From NCBI RefSeq assembly GCF_011604685.1, contig NZ_CP050063.1, forward strand, positions 7,171,001 through 7,235,000: 64,000 bases of DNA. The letters run 5' to 3'. The stretch's first letter is position 1. Every line of letters starts with the position of its first letter. Both the position numbers and the translations under genes were made by a program. The stretch is from Spirosoma aureum. GTDB taxonomy: Bacteria > Bacteroidota > Bacteroidia > Cytophagales > Spirosomataceae. Below are positions 52,538-62,050 of the stretch, piece after piece. The notes under the pieces are model-generated. The model ran no database searches. It was not told where the DNA came from and was given only the letters and a program-made list of their open reading frames with translations.

Positions 52538-53164
52538 TCAGAGGCTTTCGAGTTGTACGGTCACGTGGTCGTTCGTATCGCTGGCTTCGTAGGCAACGTA
52601 GCCAATGTAGTTTGGTTGAATCAGCAACGGGATCAGTCGTATGATGACATCGCGGCACCGAAGCTGTTGAATATGATCAAACTGAAAGTCGGTCAGGCGC
52701 GCATCCAGTTCATGCCCAAGCGCCTTGTAAGCGGCCTCTTTCTGCGACCATAAAGCCAGTACGTCTTCGCCAGTCATGAGCTCCCGCTCGGCCATTGACA
52801 GAAACAATCCTTCGACCCCAGGCCGTAATCGAACGCGTTTTTGAATGTCGATGCCTACGGCTCGTCGGGGAGCAATGACGCAGGCGGCCAATTGCCCCGA
52901 ATGCGACAGACTGAACGCATACCGGCTATCCGACAGATAAGGTTTTCCGTTCACATGGTAGCGTAAACTGACCAGCGGTTCGTCGGGATGGGGCGGGTGA
53001 TGGTGAAGCGCGTAATGCAATAGCCACTTACTCAACATCGACAGTTGCCGGGACTGAGCCGTGCGATAGGGTCGCACGGGGACCGGTAATCGGGCTAGGT
53101 CAGCCTCAGACCGATGTTCAGCCGCAAGGTCAGCCCAATAGACAGAGAGAGTAGATAACGGCAT
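52538..53164 (-). CDS. Sfp-type 4'-phosphopantetheinyl transferase
   Basis: A 208-residue transferase. The magnesium and CoA motifs are visible: VGIDIQ (Asp106; the usual second acidic residue is Gln108) and WSQKEAAYKALG. The N-terminal half has the matching GKPYLSDSRYAFSLSHSG block. It activates the carrier protein of the cluster (49029-49316). Three bases separate it from the ligase gene upstream. Confidence 0.88.
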   Translation of the reverse strand: MPLSTLSVYWADLAAEHRSEADLARLPVPVRPYRTAQSRQLSMLSKWLLHYALHHHPPHPDEPLVSLRYHVNGKPYLSDSRYAFSLSHSGQLAACVIAPRRAVGIDIQKRVRLRPGVEGLFLSMAERELMTGEDVLALWSQKEAAYKALGHELDARLTDFQFDHIQQLRCRDVIIRLIPLLIQPNYIGYVAYEASDTNDHVTVQLESL

Positions 53165-53167
53165 AGC

Positions 53168-54676
53168 TTATTTTTCGTTTAAAAGCGTGTTGGTACGCAT
53201 TAACGTGAACACAAACAACTGATCACAGGGTGACCCAAAAGCGTCGCGGAGTCGTTGATAGACATCGGTTTCCTGAACGGGATAATCCCGCATGGCAATG
53301 GCGCCAATATGAATCTGCTGGTCGGTATGCCGCAACGCAACTTTCAGGAACGCAAAGTGGGCATACAGCACATTCTCGACTTCACGGAACCAGTACGTTT
53401 GTTCATTGACCCGAAACTGATCGCCTTTTCGGCCCAGCACAAACAATCGGCCCTGCGAATCGAGGTAACCCACGTCCTTCGTCGTAATGGTCGAATGGGG
53501 TCGATGCGAAGGGCAGGCGGGTGCATTAAAATACCCCATCATGACCGATGGACTATGAATCCGAACCGTACCAATGTTGCCGGGCAGCAATTCACCTCCT
53601 TCTTCGTCAATAATCTGCACACGCACGCCCTGATTGGGTCGCCCAACCGATTCTACGTCCGGGTCGGCCGGATGATGAACAGGATGCGTGGCAACACGGG
53701 GGCCAGCCTCAGCCAGGCCATACGTTTTTACAACCGGACACCCAAAAACCTGCATCGCTTTATGGATCGCCGTCGTTTCGATGCGATTACCGCCCACAGC
53801 CACGAATCGCAGGGTTGAGAAATCGGCGGGCAACAGTTTCCGGTCATGGAGGTAATTCAACTGGCGAACCATCGGTGGGACCAGGAACAGGGTCGTAACC
53901 CGATGGCGTCCAAAAAGCCAGACCATCTGGTGCAGAAAAAACAGCGGATCGAGCAGCAGAATGGTCGCCCCAACGTACAAATGGCTTAAAAACTGCCCAA
54001 TAAGTCCGTACGAATACCCCATGGGCAAGGCGATGGCAGTTACGTCGTCTGAACGTAGCTTGAGCGCATCCACGTTAGCCCGAATGTTGAAAAGCGTTCC
54101 GGCATTGGTGAGTTGAACGACTTTGGCGGCTCCGCTGCTACCCGAACTGGTCACTAACAGGGCCGTATCGCCGTGCGTTGAACTCGTGGCACAATTATTA
54201 CTGAACAAATCGAATCCCGCGTCGAACGGCCGTTGCGTCATGTAGGACTCACTGGCCAGTTGCTTTCGGATCGCAAGGCTGCTACGAGGTACGGCAAACC
54301 AGGCAATGTTTAACTGGCTCAAATCGCCCAGCACCTCAATTCGATAGTTGATCACGAACGGCACCGCCCCCAGCGACAAAACAGCCAGAAACAACGTACT
54401 CATATCGAGGCTGTTCGGCGAACAGATAGCCACCACATCGGCGGACTGAACACCAGCCCGTTTCAGCATTCGCTGCTGGTAGCTAACCTGCTGCCACATG
54501 TCGGCATATGTCAGGCTGCGCTTTCCTTCGATAAGAGCCGTTTTATCGGGATGTCGCTCGTGTCGCCTTCGCAGCACGTTGGCCAGCGTCTCCCCTCCTA
54601 GCCCGCTCCTGGTCGAAGCGGGATTAGGCATGAGGGGGGAGATTGGCAGAGAGTCTGTCAGCGAATAAGCAGACAT
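53168..54676 (-). CDS. AMP-dependent acyl/aryl ligase
   Basis: A 502-residue adenylate-forming enzyme starting at ATG 54676 (MSAYSLTDSLPISP); a longer frame upstream overlaps the DUF2141 gene and is not used. Core motifs: TSSGSSGAAKVVQ (P-loop), KTYGLAEAGPRV, and RKGDQFRVNEQTYW in the C-terminal subdomain. It activates a carboxylic acid as an acyl-adenylate for transfer to CoA or a carrier protein, so it is likely to supply the starter unit or to load a free acid. Substrate unknown. It begins 10 bases after the DUF2141 gene. Confidence 0.88.
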   Translation of the reverse strand: MSAYSLTDSLPISPLMPNPASTRSGLGGETLANVLRRRHERHPDKTALIEGKRSLTYADMWQQVSYQQRMLKRAGVQSADVVAICSPNSLDMSTLFLAVLSLGAVPFVINYRIEVLGDLSQLNIAWFAVPRSSLAIRKQLASESYMTQRPFDAGFDLFSNNCATSSTHGDTALLVTSSGSSGAAKVVQLTNAGTLFNIRANVDALKLRSDDVTAIALPMGYSYGLIGQFLSHLYVGATILLLDPLFFLHQMVWLFGRHRVTTLFLVPPMVRQLNYLHDRKLLPADFSTLRFVAVGGNRIETTAIHKAMQVFGCPVVKTYGLAEAGPRVATHPVHHPADPDVESVGRPNQGVRVQIIDEEGGELLPGNIGTVRIHSPSVMMGYFNAPACPSHRPHSTITTKDVGYLDSQGRLFVLGRKGDQFRVNEQTYWFREVENVLYAHFAFLKVALRHTDQQIHIGAIAMRDYPVQETDVYQRLRDAFGSPCDQLFVFTLMRTNTLLNEK

Positions 54677-54686
54677 AGGAGTGAAA

Positions 54687-55100
54687 TTAGTTGATATGGA
54701 TGGTAATGGACTTGTCGCTATTGACCGTGAAAAGCATAGCGTCAAATTTGGGAGGGCCAAAAGAGGCCTTTACGTTGTTTGAAACACCCCAGCCTTCTTT
54801 TGGAATACCGAAAATACCCGTATCCATTTTCTTGTTATCGTTCTCATCATGGAACAACCGGACGGCATAGGTTCCCGGCGGAACATTCTGGAAAACGAGT
54901 TGGGCGTTGTTTTTCTGAACCAGGGCGGTCTGTTTCTGAACAGCCTTCTGGCCAGGGTCCTGAAGCGACGCATACACGGCTCCACTCTCCGTTTTGAGGT
55001 CGGTCACGTTGACCGTTACGGTGTGTGCAGTGGACTGATGTTGCGCTTTTGCGGCAAATGAGCCAGCCAGCAGGGTGGCGGCAAGGAGTACATTTTTCAT
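54687..55100 (-). CDS. DUF2141 secreted protein
   Basis: A 137-residue secreted protein (signal LLAATLLAGSFAAKAQ). The body, a small beta-sandwich with VPPGTYAVRLFHDENDN and KMDTGIFGIPKEGWGVSNN, is DUF2141, which is common in Bacteroidota and Proteobacteria without an assigned function. It lies inside the gene train between the LanB-like and ligase genes. Perhaps a binding or periplasmic accessory protein; not recognisable as an enzyme. Confidence 0.85.
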   Translation of the reverse strand: MKNVLLAATLLAGSFAAKAQHQSTAHTVTVNVTDLKTESGAVYASLQDPGQKAVQKQTALVQKNNAQLVFQNVPPGTYAVRLFHDENDNKKMDTGIFGIPKEGWGVSNNVKASFGPPKFDAMLFTVNSDKSITIHIN

Positions 55101-55150
55101 ACTAAACAGGGATTAAAGGATTAAAAAATAAAACAGGGTTACGTTTGTAT

Positions 55151-57745
55151 TCACTTATTCACGGTTACTAAAGGCTGATTGATAGCCGCTCCGGGCAACG
55201 GTTCTACAACAGAGCTGACAGGCTTCGGAGCATACCATTGCGGCACGGCTTCTACCGCATAGCGTTTCCCTTCGATACAGATTAGTTCATCGGATGTCGG
55301 TCGCATTTCTACCACTTTCAGGAGGGCTCCTACCGCAACGGCTTTCCGCACTAACCGCCGAAACAGATCCACCAGCAGCGCATTGTCAAAGCGGATGTAC
55401 TGGGGTTTATGGTCGTCGGGATTGGGGGCATCGGGTAAACTGACAAATACTTCATCGGGCAACTGATAGCGTTGTTGCCAGCTATGAGCGGCTCGAAAAA
55501 AAGAAAACGAATCCCCTTCGATGGGCAGCGTGGCCTCGGCCCCGACGGGTAACCACCACGTCTTTCGCTGAATGATCAACCGGCGGTCCAGCACAATGCG
55601 CGGTCCTATCCGTATCGTTCCGGCAGGTTTTTGCTCAGCGTACCACGCATTGATAACCGAGTTGAACACGGACAGACTCAACTCCGGTAACGGAGCAAAC
55701 TGGCACAGAAACGTGTATAAGCGGGACCGATCTGCCTGAAAGCCCATGTCGACAACCTGCACGCGCTTATAGCCTGGCGCATGCCAGAGATCAACCCGCT
55801 GGCCGTCGTCCGATAAGCGCACCGATAAGTCGCTGAGCGGAATGGCTTGTACCGATGAGGATGGCACATGGCCCGCCGGCGTCAAAATAGATCCCTCAAC
55901 CAATGCAGGATGGAAGTTTGCGTTATGGTAATGGTCGTCGGTAGCTTCTACCAGCAAACAATCGGCAGGAGTGGCACTGTGGTTTGTCTTGACAAGTTCA
56001 TGCGTCAGACTATGGTTAAAGTAAGGCAGGAATCGCCCATAAAGTCGCCCAAAGCCACCAGCTAATTCATTCAGCGCGGCACAAAGTCGCCCTCGGCTAT
56101 CGGTCCACGATTGCCAGAAAACAGCCTGACTGAGAAGTGTATCCGACGAATCCGGAATCCATTCACTTCGTAGCTGAACCGTGTCAGCACGTAGCCCTTC
56201 AGCGGCCCAGCGCTCCCATTGCTGTCGAATATCAGGGGTAATTACTGCGCGCTCTTGGAACGGTTCAGGCTGGCTCAGGTAATGCGCAAAGAACGTGGTT
56301 ACGGGTACCGATTCGGTTGTCGGATAAGTAGTTTTGAACAGATTTACCAATGAAGAAGCAGGCGGTGTGCAAACCTCCACCATATGCCTCGTCAATCGAT
56401 CAACACTGGTAATCAGGCGTTTTACATCAGGCTTAGATAAATGCCCCTGTAGCGAACGGGTAACGTCTTCAAAAAATAACTGTTCGGCTCGCAGCGGCCA
56501 GAAATCAGGCGCTGGTGGAGCTGGAAGTTGCCCAATATGCTCTGCCAGCACACCCTGTGCTTTCGATAACAGCGAAAGTCGCTGACCGGGCGTAGCCATT
56601 GGCAACATAGTGGCCGTGGCCAGCAGGGCATGGAGCAAACTAAGCTGGCTATCGACAAACCTGGGTGCCATCCATCGGTACTGAGTCAGCCAGTCCTGCA
56701 ACCGTATTGCCCAGTCAGCATCTGCCGCCGACACAGGCAATGGATGCTGCAAAAGACCCAGTTCGATCAGTTTGTCTATGTATTGATGCGCTTCCAGGCT
56801 TGTTGATCGAAATTTTTGTTGAATCCGGTCGACCCAATCCTTGTACGTTCGCGTCGGGCGACGTGCTGACGTTACCCACCGGAGAACGGGGTTAAGGGAA
56901 ATTTTAACGCAGGCTACCTGACCATTCGTCTGACGGATGTAGCTAAGGCTCTCTCCCGAAATCAGCACACTCGGGTTCACCGTTACAGGCCATTGTTCGT
57001 ATAACCGCCGGTTGGTTCGTAGCATAGCGTCGAATACGCCCAACAATCGAACCGACAGCCGCACATGCGAACGGGGTGAGCCTGCTTTCCAGTCCAGCGC
57101 TTCGCCGGCATGTATGGGTATTGTGGCCAGGTGGGTTAAGGTGCTGTAGGGTGTGGTTTTGGTAGCCGCCCTCGAGAGATAGCGCAACAGCCCGTTTTCA
57201 ATCTGAAAATCATCCTTCCGAAAACGGGCCGGGTTCGTCTGTTGATAAGCCGCAACCTGACGGAGCAATGATAGGCTCGACAAAGCCAGTCCCCGCTGAA
57301 AAGCTGCATTTCCGACGAGTTGCTGAAAATGCTGCCGACCCTGAATCGCCTGCTGACGATAGAGTTTCGCGGTTGTGTTCATGTATCGTTCCAGCGCCTT
57401 ACGGTTATCAATATACGTTACCAATCGATTCAGTAACGATTCGGATAGCCAGTGTTGGGACTGCGCTATATCTTTGGGACGAATTACCCGATCATTGTGC
57501 AGATCACGACGTAATTGCTGTAGTTGCTGCTGCGGTTTTCCGGGCGGACAATGCTTCTCGATTACCGAAAACAAATCGGCCAGTAAGGGTTCTTTGTGGC
57601 TTTCCACCCGCCGACGCCGATGTTCATACTGATGCAGTCGATGGGTGATTACGGGTGCTCGCAGCCCGTCGAGCACATCGATAGACAATCCGGCTACGCG
57701 CAGCAGCACCGGCGACAGGAGCTTTGGCTTGTTCGGAGTAGGCAT
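55151..57745 (-). CDS. LanB-like enzyme without elimination domain (split dehydratase or PEARL)
   Basis: An 864-residue protein with the glutamylation-type LanB domain only. The conserved TPY motif is at residues 198-200 (Arg192-AAT-Lys196-TTPYSTL, where full LanB here has R-x-x-x-R). The C-terminus (after about residue 780) carries no SpaB_C elimination domain, and no separate elimination protein is found in the window. LanB-like proteins lacking this domain include split dehydratases, which need a partner, and peptide aminoacyl-tRNA ligases (PEARLs) that add an amino acid to a precursor C-terminus. The seven precursors next to it make both readings possible. It lies between the DUF2141 and acyltransferase genes. 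Which of the two it is cannot be decided by sequence reading. Confidence 0.85.
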   Translation of the reverse strand: MPTPNKPKLLSPVLLRVAGLSIDVLDGLRAPVITHRLHQYEHRRRRVESHKEPLLADLFSVIEKHCPPGKPQQQLQQLRRDLHNDRVIRPKDIAQSQHWLSESLLNRLVTYIDNRKALERYMNTTAKLYRQQAIQGRQHFQQLVGNAAFQRGLALSSLSLLRQVAAYQQTNPARFRKDDFQIENGLLRYLSRAATKTTPYSTLTHLATIPIHAGEALDWKAGSPRSHVRLSVRLLGVFDAMLRTNRRLYEQWPVTVNPSVLISGESLSYIRQTNGQVACVKISLNPVLRWVTSARRPTRTYKDWVDRIQQKFRSTSLEAHQYIDKLIELGLLQHPLPVSAADADWAIRLQDWLTQYRWMAPRFVDSQLSLLHALLATATMLPMATPGQRLSLLSKAQGVLAEHIGQLPAPPAPDFWPLRAEQLFFEDVTRSLQGHLSKPDVKRLITSVDRLTRHMVEVCTPPASSLVNLFKTTYPTTESVPVTTFFAHYLSQPEPFQERAVITPDIRQQWERWAAEGLRADTVQLRSEWIPDSSDTLLSQAVFWQSWTDSRGRLCAALNELAGGFGRLYGRFLPYFNHSLTHELVKTNHSATPADCLLVEATDDHYHNANFHPALVEGSILTPAGHVPSSSVQAIPLSDLSVRLSDDGQRVDLWHAPGYKRVQVVDMGFQADRSRLYTFLCQFAPLPELSLSVFNSVINAWYAEQKPAGTIRIGPRIVLDRRLIIQRKTWWLPVGAEATLPIEGDSFSFFRAAHSWQQRYQLPDEVFVSLPDAPNPDDHKPQYIRFDNALLVDLFRRLVRKAVAVGALLKVVEMRPTSDELICIEGKRYAVEAVPQWYAPKPVSSVVEPLPGAAINQPLVTVNK

Positions 57746-57794
57746 AGTTCAGGTCATGAGCGATGAGAGGATATGGGTACGATTGAGTTAGGCT

Positions 57795-58996
57795 TTATTC
57801 GGCCGATTGCAGCACGCCCTGGCTCCACCAGTGATCGATAAACGTACCATCTGATGCTGAATCACCCTCGACGGAGGTTGAATCGCTGGACTGTTCCAAT
57901 TGATGCAACCAGTCAAACGCATCGTCGGTCAGCGGAAAGGCCTGATAGGTCTGTCGGTCGAAGAGGTAGCCGGTCTGGTCTATTTTGAAAAGACTGTACC
58001 GTTCTTCGTTGAATCGGAAGGCCGTAACTGGAGCATCCACAACAGGTTCTTCGTCCGACGACGTAGCCGTCAGGGCATCAAAATCAAGGAATTTGTGAAA
58101 GTAAAACCAGCTTTCCCACTGATCGACATACCGCCGGACATAGTCGGCCAGCAGATCATACAGTTGCTGGGTCGTTTCGCGTACAAACACCTCGGCCGGA
58201 ATAGCTTTAGGCGCTATGGCAGGCAGGCAGTCATAGTACGGAATCTCGACACCATCCACCGTTTTGTAATACGAGATAATCGGAATGATAGGCGTTCGGG
58301 TCGCATGGGCCAGCGTAGCAATTCCGCTCCGAGACACGATGGTCTTGTTCAGGAATGAAACCCGCAGCTGCCGGTTATTACGCTGATAAATGCCCCCAAC
58401 GCCCGTATTGCCATCCAGAAAAATCAGAATAGATCGGCCTTTATGCAAAGCCCCGGCCATCTGCCGGCCAATGGCCGGACTTTCGGCATCCAGCATGTCG
58501 ATTGAAGCCGACGCCTGGTTGTATTGATTCAGCTGAGCCGAAATGTTTTCGATGTAGTCCTTCTGGCTTTTCAGCGTGCGGTTATCGATCACCAGCGTGA
58601 GCGGGTAACCCGCGTTCAGCAGCATGGCCAGCACGGCCCGATAGCCCCCAGGTGATACGTGCAGAAGATGCGCGACGGTCGGGGTGAATCGGTCGGCTTC
58701 AGAAAATCGGTATCACCGTTTATACCCATGTGAGCCAGCGAACCAAAATCGACGTAGCGAAAACTGCGAGCGCTCAGCCAGTGATTCGTCAGTAGTCGGA
58801 AGTAGATCGCTTCATGTCGCTCGGCGGGAACATCGGGGCAGAAATGGCTCAGATTGGCCCGCAGAAAATGCAGATCTTTTTGCTGGTGTGCTTTTTTCTT
58901 CTGCTTTTCGCGTTCGCTTACCTCCTGATAAGCCCGTTCGTAGGTCTGCCGAAACGCGGTGCCGTAGGTTTCCCAAAAAGACGATTGCATGGTCAT
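57795..58996 (-). pseudogene. LpxL/HtrB-type acyltransferase, frameshifted at a C5 run
   Basis: Two frames on the minus strand make one protein of about 400 residues. The upstream part (from ATG 58996) ends in FCTYHLG and then leaves frame; the downstream part continues YRAVLAMLLNAGYPLTLVID. One extra G (C on the plus strand, 58645-58649) joins them as HLGGYRAVLAML, the H-x-x-x-x motif of LPLAT-type acyltransferases. As written the catalytic His is lost from the longer piece. An intact enzyme would transfer an acyl chain from the carrier protein to an amine or hydroxyl; in this operon an ornithine or other peptide residue is a natural acceptor, by inference. The defect type equals that of the M1 gene at 2895-2899, so an error is suspected. 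Confidence 0.82.
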
Positions 58997-59010
58997 AACA
59001 AAGGGACGAT

Positions 59011-60255
59011 TTAGGGTTTACGAATTGCCAGTGTCACGGCATTACCGCCCACATGCAGCGAATGAACAAAGGCCGTTGCGCCAGCGCCAAAAACCCGATG
59101 GGTTGTGAGTTTTGGAGCCGCAGTAGGCAATCCAACCTGCGCCGGTTCGTAGCCTGTTCCAATAACCACATTGTCGCGCAGACACAAGGCTCCGGCCAGC
59201 AATGACATTATCGGCGAAGCACTGAAAGTTTCGCCCGTTTGCCCTTTGATATTGGCGTAAGCGGGTAGTGTGCTATCGGCCCAGAGATCCTGAATAGCGG
59301 GCGTTTCGTAATCGCGAATATGCCAGGGCAATCCTCCCCCACCCACGAACAAATCGACGCCCGATGGGTCAATCTGGCTGTATTGGCAGAATTCGGTCAG
59401 GTGATCGAGCAGGTCGTCGGCACTGCGTTCGTAGATAAAATCCCGGTAGGACGTATCGCCCGACACCTGGTAATTTACGATTTCGGCCAGTACCGCAGCC
59501 TGCCGACGTTGAGCGTGTTCGGCCGATTCGAGTACCGCAAACGCAGCCCCTTCGCCGTAGACGATAACTCCCTGTTCATCATGGAGACTCTCGGCAAACG
59601 TCCGGCGCTGGCCCGACGAGTCGGTTACAGAAGGCAGGTAGCCCCGGTACAGGTTCGCCAGCAGCGTAGTCTCCCTGATTTCGTCGAAACCACCACAGAT
59701 GACCACATCTGCTTTGCCATCCCGAATGAGATCATACCCATAGCAAACACTGTTTTCGCCGAGCAGGATCGAGCTTGGTCCTTTGAGTTTAAAGGCACGG
59801 GCTACGTCGCCGAGAGCACAGTTGGTGGTTGTTTTGGTGAATACGAAGGGGCTTACCTTCGACGGGCCGTCGGTATAGAGTTTGTACAAAAAGGCTTCGG
59901 CTGCGGCATTGGCGCTGAGCGTAGTATCCAGGATCAATCCTAGTTGCTCAGGTACGAGTCCGGTCAGATCCAGCCCGGCATTGTCGATGGCCAGGCGACA
60001 GCCGACCATAGCCAGTTGCGAATAGCGAAGCGGAAACGGGGGGCGTAAATTACCGACGTGATCGGTCAGTGTAAAATCAGCGCAGGGTGCGTAGAAAATG
60101 GCTTCATTGGTGGCCAGATCGGGAACATTCCAGGTATCTTTCACCGTGACAGCCGACTCATTCCGGCGAAGAGCCTCCCAGAATGGCTCCAGGCCAACAC
60201 CCAGACCGGACAGGACTCCGCCCCCGGTCAGCACTACAGATGGTTTGGTTTTCAT
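59011..60255 (-). CDS. Ketosynthase-like chain-length-factor partner (KS-beta)
   Basis: A 414-residue thiolase-fold protein aligned with the ketosynthase at 60788-62005, but without catalytic residues. In the KS-alpha GPSSTISTACAAGTNS the segment TISTACAA, with the nucleophilic Cys, is replaced by a shorter ILL (GPSSILLGENSVCYG). The HGTAT motif is absent, and GHTLGAAG reads GETFSASP. Lys of NIK remains. Loss of all three catalytic residues with a normal fold is the mark of chain-length factors (KS-beta) in type II PKS and aryl-polyene systems. It would pair with KS-alpha and set acyl length. It lies between dehydratase and acyltransferase genes. Confidence 0.87.
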   Translation of the reverse strand: MKTKPSVVLTGGGVLSGLGVGLEPFWEALRRNESAVTVKDTWNVPDLATNEAIFYAPCADFTLTDHVGNLRPPFPLRYSQLAMVGCRLAIDNAGLDLTGLVPEQLGLILDTTLSANAAAEAFLYKLYTDGPSKVSPFVFTKTTTNCALGDVARAFKLKGPSSILLGENSVCYGYDLIRDGKADVVICGGFDEIRETTLLANLYRGYLPSVTDSSGQRRTFAESLHDEQGVIVYGEGAAFAVLESAEHAQRRQAAVLAEIVNYQVSGDTSYRDFIYERSADDLLDHLTEFCQYSQIDPSGVDLFVGGGGLPWHIRDYETPAIQDLWADSTLPAYANIKGQTGETFSASPIMSLLAGALCLRDNVVIGTGYEPAQVGLPTAAPKLTTHRVFGAGATAFVHSLHVGGNAVTLAIRKP

Positions 60256-60269
60256 GATCGGGGTTGGAG

Positions 60270-60761
60270 TTAAGCGTTGATGAGTACCGTAACGATTCCC
60301 TTGGCGGCCAGCCCACGACCTTCGATGTCGACGCGCGCTTTGAAGACCGAGAAATTGAGCATCCGGTGGTCGAACACCGCCCGAATGCGTACGGTATCAT
60401 TAGGCAATACAGGCTTGTTGAACGTCATGTTATCGATTTTGATCGCCCGCCCGGAACGGGGTCGATAGTCTTTTTGTATCGAACTCACATCCACGACGTT
60501 AAGCGCTTCGAGCCGGCCGAAAATCCCGCAGGCCTGAAACATCATTTCGACCAGCACTACCCCAGGCAGAATAGGCTCGCCCGGAAAATGCCCCTGAAAA
60601 AACATCGTATCGGGCTTTATGAACGTTTCGGCCTGCACCGACACACCGGGCAAATACTCGATCACCCGATCGATGAGCAGCATGGGTGGGCGATGTGGCA
60701 GCAGATCCTGCGGACGAATCTGATCGACCTGTATCTGATTAAATAGCGTTACTGAAGTCAT
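60270..60761 (-). CDS. FabZ-like 3-hydroxyacyl-ACP dehydratase
   Basis: A 163-residue hotdog-fold dehydratase. LPHRPPMLLID and QGHFPGEPILPGVVLVEMMFQ are FabZ motifs, with catalytic His58 and Glu72 spaced 14 residues apart as in FabZ. It would remove water from the 3-hydroxyacyl chain made by the ketoreductase at 62051-62797. In aryl-polyene-type clusters repeated dehydration without reduction gives polyenes. The cluster has no dedicated enoyl reductase of the FabI type, so an unsaturated chain is possible; the MDR reductase at the end of the operon is an alternative. Confidence 0.9.
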   Translation of the reverse strand: MTSVTLFNQIQVDQIRPQDLLPHRPPMLLIDRVIEYLPGVSVQAETFIKPDTMFFQGHFPGEPILPGVVLVEMMFQACGIFGRLEALNVVDVSSIQKDYRPRSGRAIKIDNMTFNKPVLPNDTVRIRAVFDHRMLNFSVFKARVDIEGRGLAAKGIVTVLINA

Positions 60762-60787
60762 GAGGAAAAGGGTCTTGGCGTACGTAA

Positions 60788-62005
60788 TCAGTTATCGAAG
60801 CGTCGGAGCGCGATGGAGGCCATACAGCCGCCAAAGCCAAAGGAATTAGACAGCGCAGCTCGTATTGGCTGGTCAATGGCGCGGTTCTGTACGAGCCGGA
60901 TTGGCCCTTCATCGGCGACCATTGTGGTTTGAACGTTGCAGGAAGGGGGCACGAAACTATGGTAGATCCCCAGCGCCGTTGTGATGAATTCGATGCTCCC
61001 GGCCGCTCCCAGCGTATGACCGATCATTGACTTGGTTGAACTGATATACACGGGCCGGTCATTCATCAATCGGCCGATACCGTTCAGTTCCATGCTGTCG
61101 TTGACGCCGGTTGCCGTACCATGTGCATTGATATAATCCAATTCGTCGGCGGTCATGTTGCCATGCTGAAGTGCCTGCTTCATGGTCAGGAACGCCGTGC
61201 TGCCATCGGGTGTAGGGGCCGTTGGATGGTGCGCTTCATTATTGGCCGAATACCCTTTTAGCTCGCAGTAGATACGGGCACCCCGCTCCTGAGCATGGGT
61301 CAGGCTTTCGAGCACGACAAAGGCGCTCGCATCACCCAGTGTCAGGCCGTCCCGGTTCTTATCGAAAGGCTGACAAATGGACTTCGACAACGATTGAAGC
61401 GAGTTGAACCCTGCAAAACTCAGTTCGGTAAAAATGTCGATTCCACCGGCAACGGCTACATCTACCCGACCTCCAGCCACAAAATCAAATCCCCGGCCAA
61501 TTGAGTTCGTACCTGCGGCACAGGCCGTTGATATGGTCGATGATGGCCCTCGCCAGCCCAAGGCCCGCATAAAGGAGCCCGTTATGTTGGGGGTCGATGC
61601 CTTGAAGAGCAGTTCATAATCCGCAACCTCAATACCTTCCTGGATTCGCTTTTTGGTGAAGTCCATGAACGCATACGAACCGCCGATTGTGGTGGCTACA
61701 AACAGCCCCGCCCGGTGAGGATTCAACTCCTGTGGCACCAGACTCGCGTCATTCAGTGCTTCGGCAATAACGCGATTACCCAGGTAGGTTAGCACGGTTT
61801 CATCAGACGCTTCAATATCGGCATACAGGTCCTGGTCGAGTACACAAGCCTGCTTGTTGGCATAGCACGCACTATCTGTTGGGAAGCGTTTCGCATCGAT
61901 GGGTTTGAGCCCCAGCCTCCCGTTGTAGACACTATCCTTGAATTCATCTTTTGTCTGGCCAATAGAGCAGCATACGCCAATGCCAGTAACAACAACTCGT
62001 TCCAT
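60788..62005 (-). CDS. Beta-ketoacyl synthase (KS-alpha, FabF type)
   Basis: A 405-residue ketosynthase with a complete active site: Cys162 (STACAAG), His295 (NAHGTAT), Lys325 and His330 (STKSMIGHTLGAAG). The N-terminal MERVVVTGIGVCCSIG is typical. It condenses acyl and malonyl units on the ACP of the cluster. It is encoded in a run with a ketoreductase, a dehydratase and the inactive partner KS-beta, so it forms the core of a dedicated type II acyl-chain builder separate from primary fatty acid synthesis. Confidence 0.93.
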   Translation of the reverse strand: MERVVVTGIGVCCSIGQTKDEFKDSVYNGRLGLKPIDAKRFPTDSACYANKQACVLDQDLYADIEASDETVLTYLGNRVIAEALNDASLVPQELNPHRAGLFVATTIGGSYAFMDFTKKRIQEGIEVADYELLFKASTPNITGSFMRALGWRGPSSTISTACAAGTNSIGRGFDFVAGGRVDVAVAGGIDIFTELSFAGFNSLQSLSKSICQPFDKNRDGLTLGDASAFVVLESLTHAQERGARIYCELKGYSANNEAHHPTAPTPDGSTAFLTMKQALQHGNMTADELDYINAHGTATGVNDSMELNGIGRLMNDRPVYISSTKSMIGHTLGAAGSIEFITTALGIYHSFVPPSCNVQTTMVADEGPIRLVQNRAIDQPIRAALSNSFGFGGCMASIALRRFDN

Positions 62006-62050
62006 AAAAGTAAGGGTTTAGGAAAAATGAAGTGATCAGATCGATGTACC

